From assembly GCA_011109175.1 (NCBI GenBank), contig RDEW01000007.1, forward strand, positions 29,424-93,423: a DNA stretch of 64,000 nucleotides. The letters run 5' to 3'. The position numbers and the translations under genes were made by a program. Shown here in pieces: positions 10,870 to 20,472 of this stretch. The stretch's first letter is position 1, and each line of letters begins with the position of its first letter. This stretch comes from Dicyema japonicum (Eukaryota; Dicyemida; Rhombozoa; Dicyemidae). Below the pieces are notes generated by a model. It had not been told where the DNA came from and searched no databases. It saw only the letters and a list, made by a program, of their open reading frames with translations.

Positions 10870-12150
10870 TATTAATGCTTCCAGGTATCTTCATTTTGGT
10901 CTCATTAATGATAAGCACATCCATCTGAACTGTGCTGATAAGAACAATCAGCTCTGCACCTGCTTTCGAAGAGAGTGGGCATTAACCATGGTAATCCTAA
11001 TTACATCTGATTTATTTAGTGCTTGTACTCTTCTTTTAGGAGAACCACCAGTCCAAGTAAAGACTTGGCGTCTTTTTTCGTTTTAATTATGTCTTTAATG
11101 GTCTTTTCAAGCTCATTCATTATATCAATTGACCAGTCCTTGAAATTGACAAGGTCTGCATAGCTGAATGAAATATTTTCGGTTCCTCCGTTTGCACTGC
11201 AATTTCGGCTGTCTTCCTAACTTCTTGAACGTTCCAGCCTGTCAAAGGTTTTAACACCAAATTTTTTTGTTTCAATTCGACTTCTCTCATTCTCTGAAAC
11301 TGCTTTCAACAGTTTTTTCGCCAAAAATTTCTCATTTTTCAGTTTTGAGGCTTCTTTTGTCTTCTGACAGCCCCCATAATTTGCTAAGTGTCTAGTAGAG
11401 CCGCAGTTGAAGAGTTAGAGTCCTTGCAATCCATGCTAGCATATGTGCCCGAACAAAATAGACATTTCTCCTGACTTTAACAAAAACGTGCTATGTGTCC
11501 GAAGCCTTGGCATCGATAGCACTGAACTTCCGGTTTTCTGTACCCTAGGGCTTACATTCGAAAAATCTTTACCCCAAATCGTACAAGCAATTGAGCTTCT
11601 CCATGGTCACACATCACCAATTTAATAATAGGCAATCTAACTCCTCTTCTCTCAACCATTAGGAAGTTTTCGAGTTCCTCTATTTCGATCCAAGTAGGCC
11701 TTCTCCATAAGGTTTGTTTTCTTCCAACTCATTTTGAAAGCTTTCCACGTCTTTTCAACTTTGAAATTCAGCAGAAACTCTCCTGATTGTCGGCGCGAAA
11801 CTCGTGTTTTTTTAATCGATTTTATATTACTTAACGTGTTGAATATCCTGATGGCTTACATCGAGGGATTAATAACTTTGAGAACAACAGTAGTGTTGCC
11901 TTCCAAATGTTTTTCTGAAAAAAAAGTTTCCTCCTTTTCTTTATTTTCTATCTGGACTTGTTTTGTATTTTTATCACTGTGATAAATAACGTTTTTCTAC
12001 ATTTCTAAATTGACTTGTCTTAATTGAACACGTGTTTAAAAACCATTTGAGACTTCAAGATGAACTAACCCTTCTTACCTTCAACACCAGATGACTTAAA
12101 GATTTGACGAAGAGACGCACTTTGTATTAGGACATTCAAAATATGGCGGA
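10870..12150 (-). pseudogene. LINE ORF1 (gag-like) relic with CCHC zinc knuckles
   Basis: Reading the minus strand from about 11740 to 11400 gives RRPTWIEIEELENFLMVERR, then CYRCQGFGHIARFC (a perfect CX2CX4HX4C zinc knuckle at about 11520-11480) and a second Cys-rich block KCLFCSGTYASMDC. This is the layout of ORF1 nucleic-acid-binding proteins of Jockey/CR1-type LINEs. Stops interrupt it just before and after the first knuckle. The upstream part (11714-12150) is nearly identical to 16727-17200, a second copy in the same orientation. The zinc fingers would bind the LINE RNA in an intact element. Confidence 0.75.
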
Positions 12151-12237
12151 TCGGTATGCTGCTTGCAGGAAACTAACATGTCAGACGGATTGTACGAGGG
12201 GGTCATAGTGTTTCATTATTTTGGTTACAGTCTAGTG

Positions 12238-13457
12238 CAGAGCTTTTCAAAAAATAATTCTGGCCGCACACTAATCGTAAAAAAAATAATCCACGGCACA
12301 CATTAAAAAATTAAAATTTTAAGATGTGTAAAACTAAGTACAAACATTGGTAATTTAATGCACAAATTTTTATTAATAAAAAATGAAATCTTAATTATTA
12401 TTATTTTTGCATATATCATCAATATCAGGTCGAATGGTTGACAAAGCCACCCGCATTTCAGCATCAATGTTTCTCAAACTTTCACGTTTGTTATATTTCA
12501 TATTATGCAGCGTAGAAAAACCTGTTTCGCATAAATAGGTCGTTGAAAACTGTAAAATTATGCTTGTTTTGATAAATTGGGATATATGTTTCGAATATAT
12601 ATCCAGAATTCTCCAATGTCTAACTCCCTCATCATTAATTTTAAGGATCGATCATTAAACAGTGCAATAAGTTCTTCATTTTCTTTAACAGATAATTGTT
12701 TTGATTCTTACTCAAACAAAGGATTTCGTATCTAAAAAATATTTAAAAAATAATAACCCAATTGAATTTTTCAATTTCTAAGTCTGGAAAATAAGCATCC
12801 ATTTTGTTTTCCAAAATTATTAAATGTTCATTAATCAGTCCCTTTATCGATTCACCATTATATCCTTATTATAATTAAAATATAAAATAAACCAATATCC
12901 GTGGATTCATCAAGTTGTAATGAAAACCGAGTTTCTTTAATAGAAAATGAGACATTATTTTCAATATTCTCCGACAAAGCACAAATCCGACGAGAAACAG
13001 TGTTATCTGACAAAGGTATCTTCATTATTTTTTGTTCATATTTATGACCAAACATAGTCCGAGCAATAATACGACAAGCAGGGATTATCAAGTTTTTGCC
13101 AATATTGTGAGGTTTTAGTTGTTTTGCTATCGATTCTGAGATCAGGTATGAACATTTCAATGATTCCTTTGTGTTTACAAAAGTTTCACTGAACATCATT
13201 TGACTAGATCTACGATTCATAGTAAAAACTATATAATACTTGTGTTGTTTTTTCAAATGGATAAAATAATCCACAGATTTTTCGGAATAGTCCGGATGCT
13301 TGGAAGTAAAATGTTTCTTTAGTTTGCTAGGAACTATAGCATCATTTGCCAAGACTTCCATGCAAATTAGACATTGAGGTAGTTTATTTTTATTTTTGCA
13401 AATAAATCCAAATGGCAAATAAGAATCTCTATAAGAACGACGAACTGATTTACCCAT
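12238..13457 (-). mobile_element. hAT transposon (ZBED/FAM200-like), one end preserved
   Basis: From ATG at 13457 the minus strand encodes a transposase with a BED-type zinc finger (CLICMEVL...HFTSKH), a middle part with FSLQLDESTDIG (about 12935-12900), and after several frame breaks the hAT dimerisation tail: TYLCETGFSTLHNMKYN and AEMRVALSTIRPDIDD (about 12530-12400). The 3' end of the element begins at about 12238 with CAGAGCTTTTCAAAAAATAA, preceded by GTCTAGTG, which fits the 8-bp hAT target consensus nTCTAGAn. I did not find the matching duplication or inverted end on the other side; the 5' end was separated by the LINE inserted at 13478-16639. Stops between 12860 and 12530 show the copy is dead. 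Confidence 0.85.
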
Positions 13458-13463
13458 AAGCAC

Positions 13464-13477
13464 GTTAAATTAAATTA
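13464..13477. repeat. target site duplication, left copy
   Basis: GTTAAATTAAATTA lies immediately outside the 3' end of the minus-strand LINE and recurs exactly at 16640-16653 beyond its 5' end, as expected for target-primed reverse transcription. It is low in complexity, but the two copies coincide precisely with the LINE limits. Confidence 0.8.
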
Positions 13478-13603
13478 TTAACCCCGGCTTCGCCAGCAAG
13501 TGGGAAGCCGGCGACCATCAGAGAGCGTGCAGTCCGGACAGGCCGCTCCCAGAGATCCTCAACTTTTGCATCAGGTGGTCCAGGGCAGGGAAAAAGGTCC
13601 GAA

Positions 13604-15301
13604 CTACTCTGCCAGCCAGAAAAGGGTGGTGTCCACATCGTAGGCGAGCCAGTCCGATTCTGATCTTCCTCGGAAGCGATTGTTCCGTTGGACTGATATC
13701 AGGGGGAAGCGCTCCAAGACTTTGTTATATTGAAGTGTCCTAATGGCCCGTGCTGAGATGAAATAATGGATTCGGCGGGTCCAAGTTGAGTCTTCTTGAG
13801 GGGGGGTGATCTTCGACAAGGCTCTTTGTAGGTCAAAGAGGGTCCTGCGTATGTATCTGCGGTTATTGTTACTTAGCAGAGCGTGAACTGGGTGATTCGG
13901 GTCGAACGACTGCCGTAGGAATTGTAAATTACGCATTTCCAGGTGGTCATAGAGCGGGAGGATTTTCGACTCCCAATGTAAATGGTCGGTGGGGGTTGAC
14001 TTTAAGCAGCCAGTTATTATTCTCAGCGCCGAGTTTTGCACTTTCTGCAGTTCTTGAGAAAGGGACAAGGAGATTGAGGGGGCCCAACTTGGTGAGGCGT
14101 AGTTGAGTGTAGTCCTGATGAACTGTTTGTAGAGAAGAGTTAAGTTTTCTTTTTGCTGACCGTTTGAGTGGCCAGCTACTGCCCGTAATATGTTAAGTTT
14201 CCGCTTGGCTTTTGTCATTACTTCCTCCACTTGTCTGTTGAAACAGAGTGAAGGATCGAAGACAACTCCAAGGATCTTCGGGTATTTATTTAAGGGGAGT
14301 GGTTCGTCACCCAACGAGAGTGTGGGGTTTAGGTTGAATTGTCTTCGATCGGTTGTGAACAGGGTAGCTGATGACTTCGAGGTGGAAACACTCATCCAGT
14401 TTAAGTTCATCCAGTCGGATAGCAAGTTCAGGTGGTACTGCACTTTTTCGGTGGCCAGTCGAACATCGCCACTCCTGGATGCGATTACTAGATCATCGGC
14501 ATATGTCAATAGTAACGTATTTTGGGTTGTTGGGATGTCTTTGACGTAAAGGTTGAAAAGTGAGGGTGAAAGGACTGATCCCTGGGGAACACCGTTTGGT
14601 AGGAGTCGATATCTTGATAGATTTGAATATAGACACGTATGACCCAGTCTTCCCGAGAGGAAATTTGTGAGCCATGACTTCCATACAGAGGGAATATTTG
14701 AAGAATAGATCTTGTTGCAGAGGACCACACGGGAGATTCTGTCGAAAGCTTTAGTTAGGTCAATAGAGGCCAAGACAGTTCGTTCCGGGGGTTTGCAGTT
14801 GTTGAAACCGTTGGAGATGTATTGGGTTAGTGTCAGTAAGTGCGTGGTGGTCGAGTGTAAAGGACGGAAACCATGTTGTGAGTCGGAGAGGTCGAGGTAG
14901 GGGGTGATTTCGTTAAGAATGATCCTTTCGAGGATTTTTGAGACAACAGATGTTAAGGAAATTGGCCTGAACGAAGAGGGCAAGGAGGAGGCTTTGTTGT
15001 TCTTGAGTATTGGGATAATGTTCGACTTCTTCCATAACATCGGGATGAAACACCTGTTGATGGAGAATTCGTAGATATCTTTAAGTGCCAAGAGCCCGTT
15101 TGGACCGAGGTGCTTTAGGTGGAATATGCTGATCCGATCGGGTCCCGTGGCTGGTGAGTTTCTTGAGTTTGTAATGAGGTTTTGAACATGACTTACTGAT
15201 ACTTCGAATCGTGCCTTTGTTACCCTTAAGGGTTTAGTAATATGAGGTCGATTTTCTTTATTCATTGGAATATGACTCATTTTGCAATAGTGAGTCATCA
15301 A
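13604..15301 (-). CDS. LINE C ORF2, reverse transcriptase part
   Basis: A 565-codon open frame. Motifs in order: ATGPDRISIFHLKHLG (about residue 50), SFRPISLTSVVSKILERIIL (about 110), palm A ASIDLTKAFDRISR (about 178-191), motif B GVPQGSVLSPSLFNLYV (about 236), catalytic YADDLVIASR (about 268), then thumb motifs KYPKILGVVFDP, RTTLNYASPSWAPSISLSL and QNSALRIITGC. It ends FWLAE at 13606. RT is complete, as is typical of CR1/Jockey LINEs. The missing link to the endonuclease is a frame break between 15825 and 15301, where the sequence is still recognisably similar on the minus strand (15584-15351). Confidence 0.92.
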   Translation of the reverse strand: MMTHYCKMSHIPMNKENRPHITKPLRVTKARFEVSVSHVQNLITNSRNSPATGPDRISIFHLKHLGPNGLLALKDIYEFSINRCFIPMLWKKSNIIPILKNNKASSLPSSFRPISLTSVVSKILERIILNEITPYLDLSDSQHGFRPLHSTTTHLLTLTQYISNGFNNCKPPERTVLASIDLTKAFDRISRVVLCNKIYSSNIPSVWKSWLTNFLSGRLGHTCLYSNLSRYRLLPNGVPQGSVLSPSLFNLYVKDIPTTQNTLLLTYADDLVIASRSGDVRLATEKVQYHLNLLSDWMNLNWMSVSTSKSSATLFTTDRRQFNLNPTLSLGDEPLPLNKYPKILGVVFDPSLCFNRQVEEVMTKAKRKLNILRAVAGHSNGQQKENLTLLYKQFIRTTLNYASPSWAPSISLSLSQELQKVQNSALRIITGCLKSTPTDHLHWESKILPLYDHLEMRNLQFLRQSFDPNHPVHALLSNNNRRYIRRTLFDLQRALSKITPPQEDSTWTRRIHYFISARAIRTLQYNKVLERFPLISVQRNNRFRGRSESDWLAYDVDTTLFWLAE

Positions 15302-15824
15302 GTCATTTGCCTGGCAGTGGAAATCTTTCGTTTGGTTGTCCTTTCCAAGTCTACCTCCATGAGTTGTGCTCGATTCGGTTTGATTGTATTTCTCTGATAA
15401 ATCTCCAGAAACATTGGGGTTTTGATTTTGGATTCAATCGAGAGACGAAAGTGGACCACTTCTCCTTTTTGAGCTCCGTAATGAGGTGGGTTATCTTCTT
15501 GTTTAGGGAAGAAATTTCATCTTGGAGTTGCTGGTTGGTTGTTCGGGAACGTTTTAGGTGTCTTCTCTCACAGATGAGATCCAATATTTCTTTGTTGAAA
15601 AATAGTTTGTAATCATGGATGAATCCTTTAGGGACGTGCTTTCTATCCGCCGAAAGGATGGCTGAGTTGAAATGTGCAATGGCTTTGTCTGGAGAGGTAA
15701 AATTTTACAGAGAAGTTTTCCAGCGATGTTTCGACGTCAACCGTGAAGTCGATCCATCTCGCCCTTTTGTAGTTCACATAGGTTCGCCTCGACATAGTTC
15801 GTCCGAAATGCAAGAAGATGTCGA

Positions 15825-16580
15825 TCAGAATAGGGTTATGATCTGAGGGTAAGTCATATCTGACATCCCAGTAGATCGATTTTGCAAGGGGAGCTGAGCA
15901 TATGGAGAGGTCGGGAGACGTGTTAGGATCCCCAGGGCGTGTTCCACATCTCGTGTGTTGGCGGGGGTTATTAATATCACTAGGTGTTCCAGTTCAGAGA
16001 TCACTTGTTTCCCTCTGTGGTCCGAATTCTGGTTTCGGAACCATAGTGGATCTTTAGCGTTTAGATCGCCGCAAATAACTATGTTTTCGTATAGTTGAAG
16101 GAATTCTAGGTTTGGTCGGTAACTCTTCTGGCAGCAAGACGAAGGGGGAATGTAGATATTCAGAATTGTGTAAGGAGTTGACATAATATTGATGGTGATG
16201 GATAGCAATTCCATATGTTTATCAGAAGCCGCTGTCAATGTGTGGTCAGTGGTATCCGTGAATGGGATGGAGTTGTGAATGAGGGTGACCAGGCCACCAC
16301 CGTGGGATCCATTTGATCGCTCAGAACGGAGCAAAGAGTAGTTTTTGAATTTTGGTGTTTGGGAGAAGGCAGACAAACGTGACTCATGTAGAAGGGCAAT
16401 GTCAATACGGTGTTTAACCAAGTACTCAGCCAATTCGGTATGTTTCGAGGTGATTCCATTGGTGTTAAGTTGTAAGATTCTGATGGGTCTATTCTGCGGC
16501 CCTGGGTTTAGTTCAATGTCACCGGATGTCAGGAGGGATTCTTGGGAGCGAAAGCTTCGTGCCCGCTCAATGGTCGCCAT
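15825..16580 (-). CDS. LINE C ORF2, N-terminal part: 2A peptide and APE endonuclease
   Basis: Starts at ATG 16580-16578. Residues 20-28 read GDIELNPGP, the conserved core of 2A/CHYSEL peptides, which make the ribosome skip a peptide bond between G and P; in LINEs such a motif near the N-terminus has been described. The apurinic endonuclease follows: LQLNTNG (about residue 38), HESRLS (catalytic Glu motif, about 64-69), HGGGLVTLIHNSI (about 94) and ICGDLNAKDPLW (about 167-178, with the Asp-Asn pair). The frame is lost after about residue 250, shortly before the expected SDH motif. A 2A this close to the start releases only a ~28-residue leader, so it may act on targeting rather than on separating two enzymes. 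Confidence 0.85.
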   Translation of the reverse strand: MATIERARSFRSQESLLTSGDIELNPGPQNRPIRILQLNTNGITSKHTELAEYLVKHRIDIALLHESRLSAFSQTPKFKNYSLLRSERSNGSHGGGLVTLIHNSIPFTDTTDHTLTAASDKHMELLSITINIMSTPYTILNIYIPPSSCCQKSYRPNLEFLQLYENIVICGDLNAKDPLWFRNQNSDHRGKQVISELEHLVILITPANTRDVEHALGILTRLPTSPYAQLPLQNRSTGMSDMTYPQIITLF

Positions 16581-16639
16581 CGAGATCTCCTTGAAGAGAG
16601 ACTTTGATGCGCACGTTATTAAAAAATTAATAAATAATG

Positions 16640-16653
16640 GTTAAATTAAATTA
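16640..16653. repeat. target site duplication, right copy
   Basis: Exact second copy of the 14-bp motif at 13464-13477, placed just beyond the 5' end of the minus-strand LINE. Confidence 0.8.
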
Positions 16654-16726
16654 AATGTCATTTAATATATAATAAAAAATGATTATTTTAATTTGTTTAT
16701 CTTTTTAAATTAATTAGGTCAAAAAA

Positions 16727-17200
16727 TGTTTGTTTTCTTCCAACTCATTTTGAAAGCTTTCCACGTCTTTTCAACTTTGAAATTCAGCAGAAACTCTCCT
16801 GATTGTCGGCGCGAAACTTGTGCTTTTTTAATCGATTTTATATTACTCAACGTGTTGAATATCCTGATGGCTTACATTGAGGGATTAATAACTTTGAGAA
16901 CAACAGTAATGTTGCCTTCTAAATGTTTTTCTGAAAAAAAATTTCCTCCTTTTCTTTCTTCCTTTCTTTATTTTCTATCTGGACTTGTTTTGTATTTTTA
17001 TCACTGTGATAACTAACGTTTTTCTACATCTCTTAATTGACCTGTCTTGATCTTAGTAATCCGACTTTTTTTGGCTAGTGGTGTCATGCCTTAATTGAAC
17101 ACGTGTTTAAAAACCGTTTGAGACTTCAAGATAAACTAACCCTTCTTACCTTCAACACCAAATGACTTAAAGATTTGACGAAAAGACGCACTTTGTGTTA
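16727..17200 (-). repeat. second copy of the LINE ORF1 segment seen at 11714-12150
   Basis: About 430 bp nearly identical to 11714-12150, starting TTTGTTTTCTTCCAACTC and ending near GACGCACTTTGT. It differs mainly by about 45 extra bases around 17050-17092. Both copies lie in the same orientation on either side of the hAT/LINE nest. In the first copy the sequence leads on the minus strand into the zinc-knuckle part of ORF1; here it stops at 16727 against AT-rich sequence. Confidence 0.85.
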
Positions 17201-17710
17201 TATCATTTTGAAGTTCTCCGATCGATCCCTTAAGAGACCTACTCGAGTTCCAAACCTTTTTCAAGGACCGGTTTTCCGTCTACATAATTGGATAAATTGT
17301 TTCCTCTCTTCGCGTAAAATTTCGATGAACCATTTGGTCCACCGAGGATGCAATTCGGGGTGTCCAACTGAATTGTCAATATAAAACCTGAATCCTCACT
17401 AATTTTCAAAGTTATTTGAACAGGAAGATGCCTTTACATACAGCATCTCTAAAAAGATTGGGTTGTGGTCGGTCATGGGATCGTATTTAGACAGATTGAT
17501 AAGGAAAACCAAGAGTGGGGATGGTAGATAGGTGCATTATCGGTAATGTCCCCGTAGGAAATCCCAGTACGTATGATAGTTAGAAAGCTTTCATCAAGTT
17601 TTCGCTACCACGGGTCACTAAGTATCCAGAGAACCTTGGAGTTCCGCTCCGGAGTTGATACGTGTAATAGGAAGTTCAAGGTAGCTCAAGGACCTTATTC
17701 TTCAATCTGT
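17200..17710 (-). pseudogene. LINE endonuclease region relic
   Basis: Minus-strand reading contains a motif ending DHNPI-like (about 17470, RPQPN/ DHNPI across frames), preceded by YHPHSWFSLSICLN and followed by SWTPRIASSVDQMVHRNF and REETIYPIM. This is the order expected for the end of an APE endonuclease and the linker to the RT in Jockey-like LINEs. It abuts the ORF1 segment at 16.7-17.2 kb. Frames are broken several times. Confidence 0.5.
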
Positions 17711-17924
17711 TATATTAAGTCACGTGATATTTTTTGAATTGACGAAAATTCCAATCGGCGAATAGAATATGATAAATCACAAAACACAACTAAATTGTCT
17801 AAAATTAAAAATCTACACATTAATAAATAATAATATACATCTCCAACTAATAATTCGTTAAAAAACGAGTTTTTTGTCCGGCACATAACAAACATCCTTA
17901 TTGAGAAAAACGTAAATACTGTTA

Positions 17925-18165
17925 ACATAATAAATTTAGGGAGATCCCTTTCAACTACTGCATCGTGGCAGAAGGACTCGCCGCCTCACGGGTGGGATCT
18001 GTTTTACAAGTAGTGACCTTTGCTAAAACTCCATCTTTCAGATTCGAACTCACGACCTTCATATCCGATGTCATTAGACGTTACGTTCAGCCAGAAGGCA
18101 TTCCTCTACCAAAATGATTTAAATAAACTAAAAGATTTAATTACTTCAATGGATTTGAGTTTCAA
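17925..18165 (-). repeat. tRNA-derived SINE-like repeat
   Basis: On the minus strand the sequence GTGAGTTCGAATCTGAAAG (about 18055-18037) resembles a Pol III B box, and a related copy at 57.0 kb has the better GGGTTCGAATCC. Upstream lies a tRNA-like arm region (AACGTAACGTCTAATGACAT). The body includes CGTGAGGCGGCGAGTCCTTC. Downstream, both copies share ACTCAAATCCATGGAAGT-like sequence and a (AAT)n tail. No closed tRNA cloverleaf with acceptor stem can be drawn, so it is a tRNA-derived repeat and not a tRNA gene. Confidence 0.6.
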
Positions 18166-18253
18166 CTCAATTATTAATAATAATAATAATAATTGTGACC
18201 GGTTGAATACGAGCCCAGGTTGAATACGAGCCGTTAAAGGCGTTATACGTGGC

Positions 18254-18664
18254 TAAGATCTTCTGTAATGTCCAAGGAGGACCTTCACAAAGTTTCTTTG
18301 AGAAGAAGATAGTATGTTATTTAATGCGTCCCCAAACTCATCAGGAAAAGTCATTTAGTGACGTTTTTTGTTTAGTAGAAATTTTAATTCAATAAAATTT
18401 ATATTATCAATAATTAAAATGATGTAAATTATATTTTTTTAATGTTGTGGATAATTTGACTAGTTTAAAGCAAACTTTGTTCAGTTGAATACGAGCCGTT
18501 AAATATCGATTTTAAATGTACCGATTTAAACAGCCAATCAAAATCTATCTGTTAGCCAATCAAACAAAATGGCAAACGTCCCGTATTAATGATTGAACCT
18601 TAAATTTTTGAAAAAATGAAGTTTTATATCTGAACAAAGTCCTTGGACATTACAGAAGATCTTA
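18254..18664. repeat. nested inverted-repeat segment inside the Ginger element
   Basis: A 25-bp sequence starting TAAGATCTTCTGTAATGTCC at 18254-18278 returns as its exact reverse complement at 18640-18664. The 411-bp unit has no coding potential. It looks like a small non-autonomous foldback element. It also contains an extra copy of the Ginger sub-repeat TTGAATACGAGCC at about 18485, so it may instead derive from a rearranged Ginger end. Confidence 0.6.
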
Positions 18665-18984
18665 CAACTCGGCATTGGATCATCTCTACAACCAGTATAT
18701 CGAGCCGACTATCAGCTTGTCAATGCGGCCTTCAAAGGGAAATGAGTTCGACACCCTGACTTAATGGATACTTTTTCTCTTAGTTACATTGGTGATCTTG
18801 CAACTTCAATTCAAATTGTGTGTTTCAGCTGTGTCTCGTCAAATTGTTAGTTTTCTTACGTTCTGTTCGTTGTATAACTCTAATATATATCCCTAAGTTT
18901 TCCTATCTCTGATGCAAAGCTGAAAGCTTAAGAACTCCTAACTCTAATGATATTATAAATGATCAAAAATAATAATAACTGTTT

Positions 18985-19125
18985 TTAATTAAAATTTTTT
19001 TAACAATTAAACAAATATCAGTTGAGGAAGCCTGCTGCGTGGATTGCGAACGAGTTCCCTCGGAGTATGGCTATTCCAATCTTTTGTCTTAGCCATAGCC
19101 CTTCTCGTTGACTGTTTTTATTAGA
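18985..19125 (-). pseudogene. LINE family B tail inserted in the Ginger element
   Basis: The 19020-19110 segment is almost identical to 63195-63290. On the minus strand it encodes the final residues IGIAILRGNSFAIHAAGFLN-type of the REL-endonuclease LINE and shares the AT-rich 3' UTR (AACAATTAAACAAAT). It lies between the left Ginger end and the transposase stop, so it inserted after the Ginger copy arrived. Confidence 0.75.
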
Positions 19126-19153
19126 AAAAAATTGAGAAATTTATATTGTAAAA

Positions 19154-20472
19154 TTATTCTAGCTTTGCTAAGTCTCTGCTATTTTCTTGAATCACACTTC
19201 CATCTTCTCCTTCTAAATCAATCATTCCTGTATCAGATATTCCTTTAACATGATATATGAATGTATCAATGTGTTCGTTTAAGCCACTTTTTCGTGTTTT
19301 TTTATTATTATCAAGATAGACCCTTCTAACAACGCGATCACCGATGTTAAAGATAGAAATATCATTCTTCCACCTTCTTTTAGTTAACATTTTTCTTTCA
19401 GCAATGTTTGAATTTAAAATTGCTTTTGTTCTCAAAGTTTCATTTGATGACCAAAACCATGCAAGATATTCAGTTGCTTCAGTTTGTGTTTCTTCATTCC
19501 ATAAATCAATTTGGTTGAATATTTCATTCATTTCCTCTTCTGAGTAATGATTATTTATGGTTTCATTGGCAGAAGCTCCGAACATCAATTTAAAAGGAGC
19601 GTGCAACGTTGTTGAATGCTGTAAAGAATTATAGGAACTTGTAATTTCTTCAATTATGTTTATCCATTTGAAATTCAAATTCTTTGAAAAGCAGGTTGAA
19701 GAAATCATAAATTTCAATGTCTGATTCAGACGCTCGACTTGTCCCTGCACCCAAGGACGTCCCCTGACGTGTTTTATACCAAATGCTGAGCATAACTCGA
19801 ATATTTTTTCATTTACAAACTCCTTGCCATTGTCCATGTGCAAAATAGTTGGTTTTCCAAACATTAAAATTATGCTCTTTATTGCACTTGACACCTCCGT
19901 AGCCGATTTACTCTTTAGAGGTCTTGTCCAGCAAAATTTGGAAAAGGAATCCATCCCAACCAAAAGCCAGCAAAAATTTTCATTAAAATTTGAATAGTGT
20001 CGTAGATCAACCAAATCAAAAATATACCTGAAATTAGAATATTTAACTAGTACCTTTCTCTCACTGTATATGCTCTGATAGGTGTTATAGTTGGTCGAGT
20101 GTTCATGAGCCGTCTTGCCAGACATTGTGAACAAGACCTGAGAACAACCATAACTTCATCTCTGCAAGATCCATAGACTAGATTCTTTAGAAGAGAAAGA
20201 AGTCTATCACGACCAGGATGTCCATTTTTGAGGTGAACATTTTCAATAAATATCCTCTTCTGTTCATCTTCTTCCACAGCGAACACGTGCAATAAAATTC
20301 CACTTGTTTTGAAAAAAAATAGTTGAGCCGGCAATGAGTCTTTTAGTCTGAATAATGACGCAGTTCTTATGAAATTTCGTTTCTCCTTCAGCAAATTGGA
20401 TGGTATAATTTGGTATCTCAGATAGGTCATTATTTCTTGCTTTTGTGGCAGAGTAAAGTAGACAACCTTCAT
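19154..20472 (-). CDS. Ginger-like transposase/integrase with one 26-nt intron
   Basis: Two exons, 20472-20054 and 20027-19154, joined by a 26-nt GT-AG intron (20053-20028), give about 430 residues with no stop. Exon 1 carries an HHCC zinc-binding domain (HLKNGH ... CSQC). Exon 2 starts with the DDE integrase core: YIFDLVDLRHYSNF (first Asp), ILHMDNGKEF (second Asp) and GRPWVQGQVERLNQTLK (catalytic Glu), followed by a C-terminal region with RRWKNDISIFNIGDRVVRR, similar to the GPY/chromo-like region of integrases. The enzyme would cut and paste the element. Similar proteins derived from Ginger are often named KRAB-A domain-containing 2-like. A relative lies at 55.9-56.5 kb. The open frame suggests recent activity. 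Confidence 0.9.

Larger units (their letters stand above)
13478..16639 (-). mobile_element. LINE family C (CR1/Jockey-like) with 2A peptide, nearly complete
   Basis: A 3.16-kb non-LTR retrotransposon bounded by a 14-bp target duplication. On the minus strand it runs from a short 5' leader through ORF2 (2A peptide, APE endonuclease, reverse transcriptase) to a GC-rich 3' UTR and the terminal sequence CCGGGGTTAA. It has landed about 20 bp upstream of the ATG of a hAT transposase, so it is younger than that hAT. ORF2 carries a few frame breaks (near 15.8 and 15.3 kb) but the domains are well preserved. Family relics occur at 38.3, 41.6-42.9 and 53.4-54.0 kb. Confidence 0.88.

Noticed and set aside
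11734-17016. Two nearly identical plus-strand open frames (11734-11982 and 16726-17016) as a duplicated gene
   Set aside because: They lie opposite a LINE ORF1 read on the minus strand, which carries the recognisable motifs; the plus frames are shadows.
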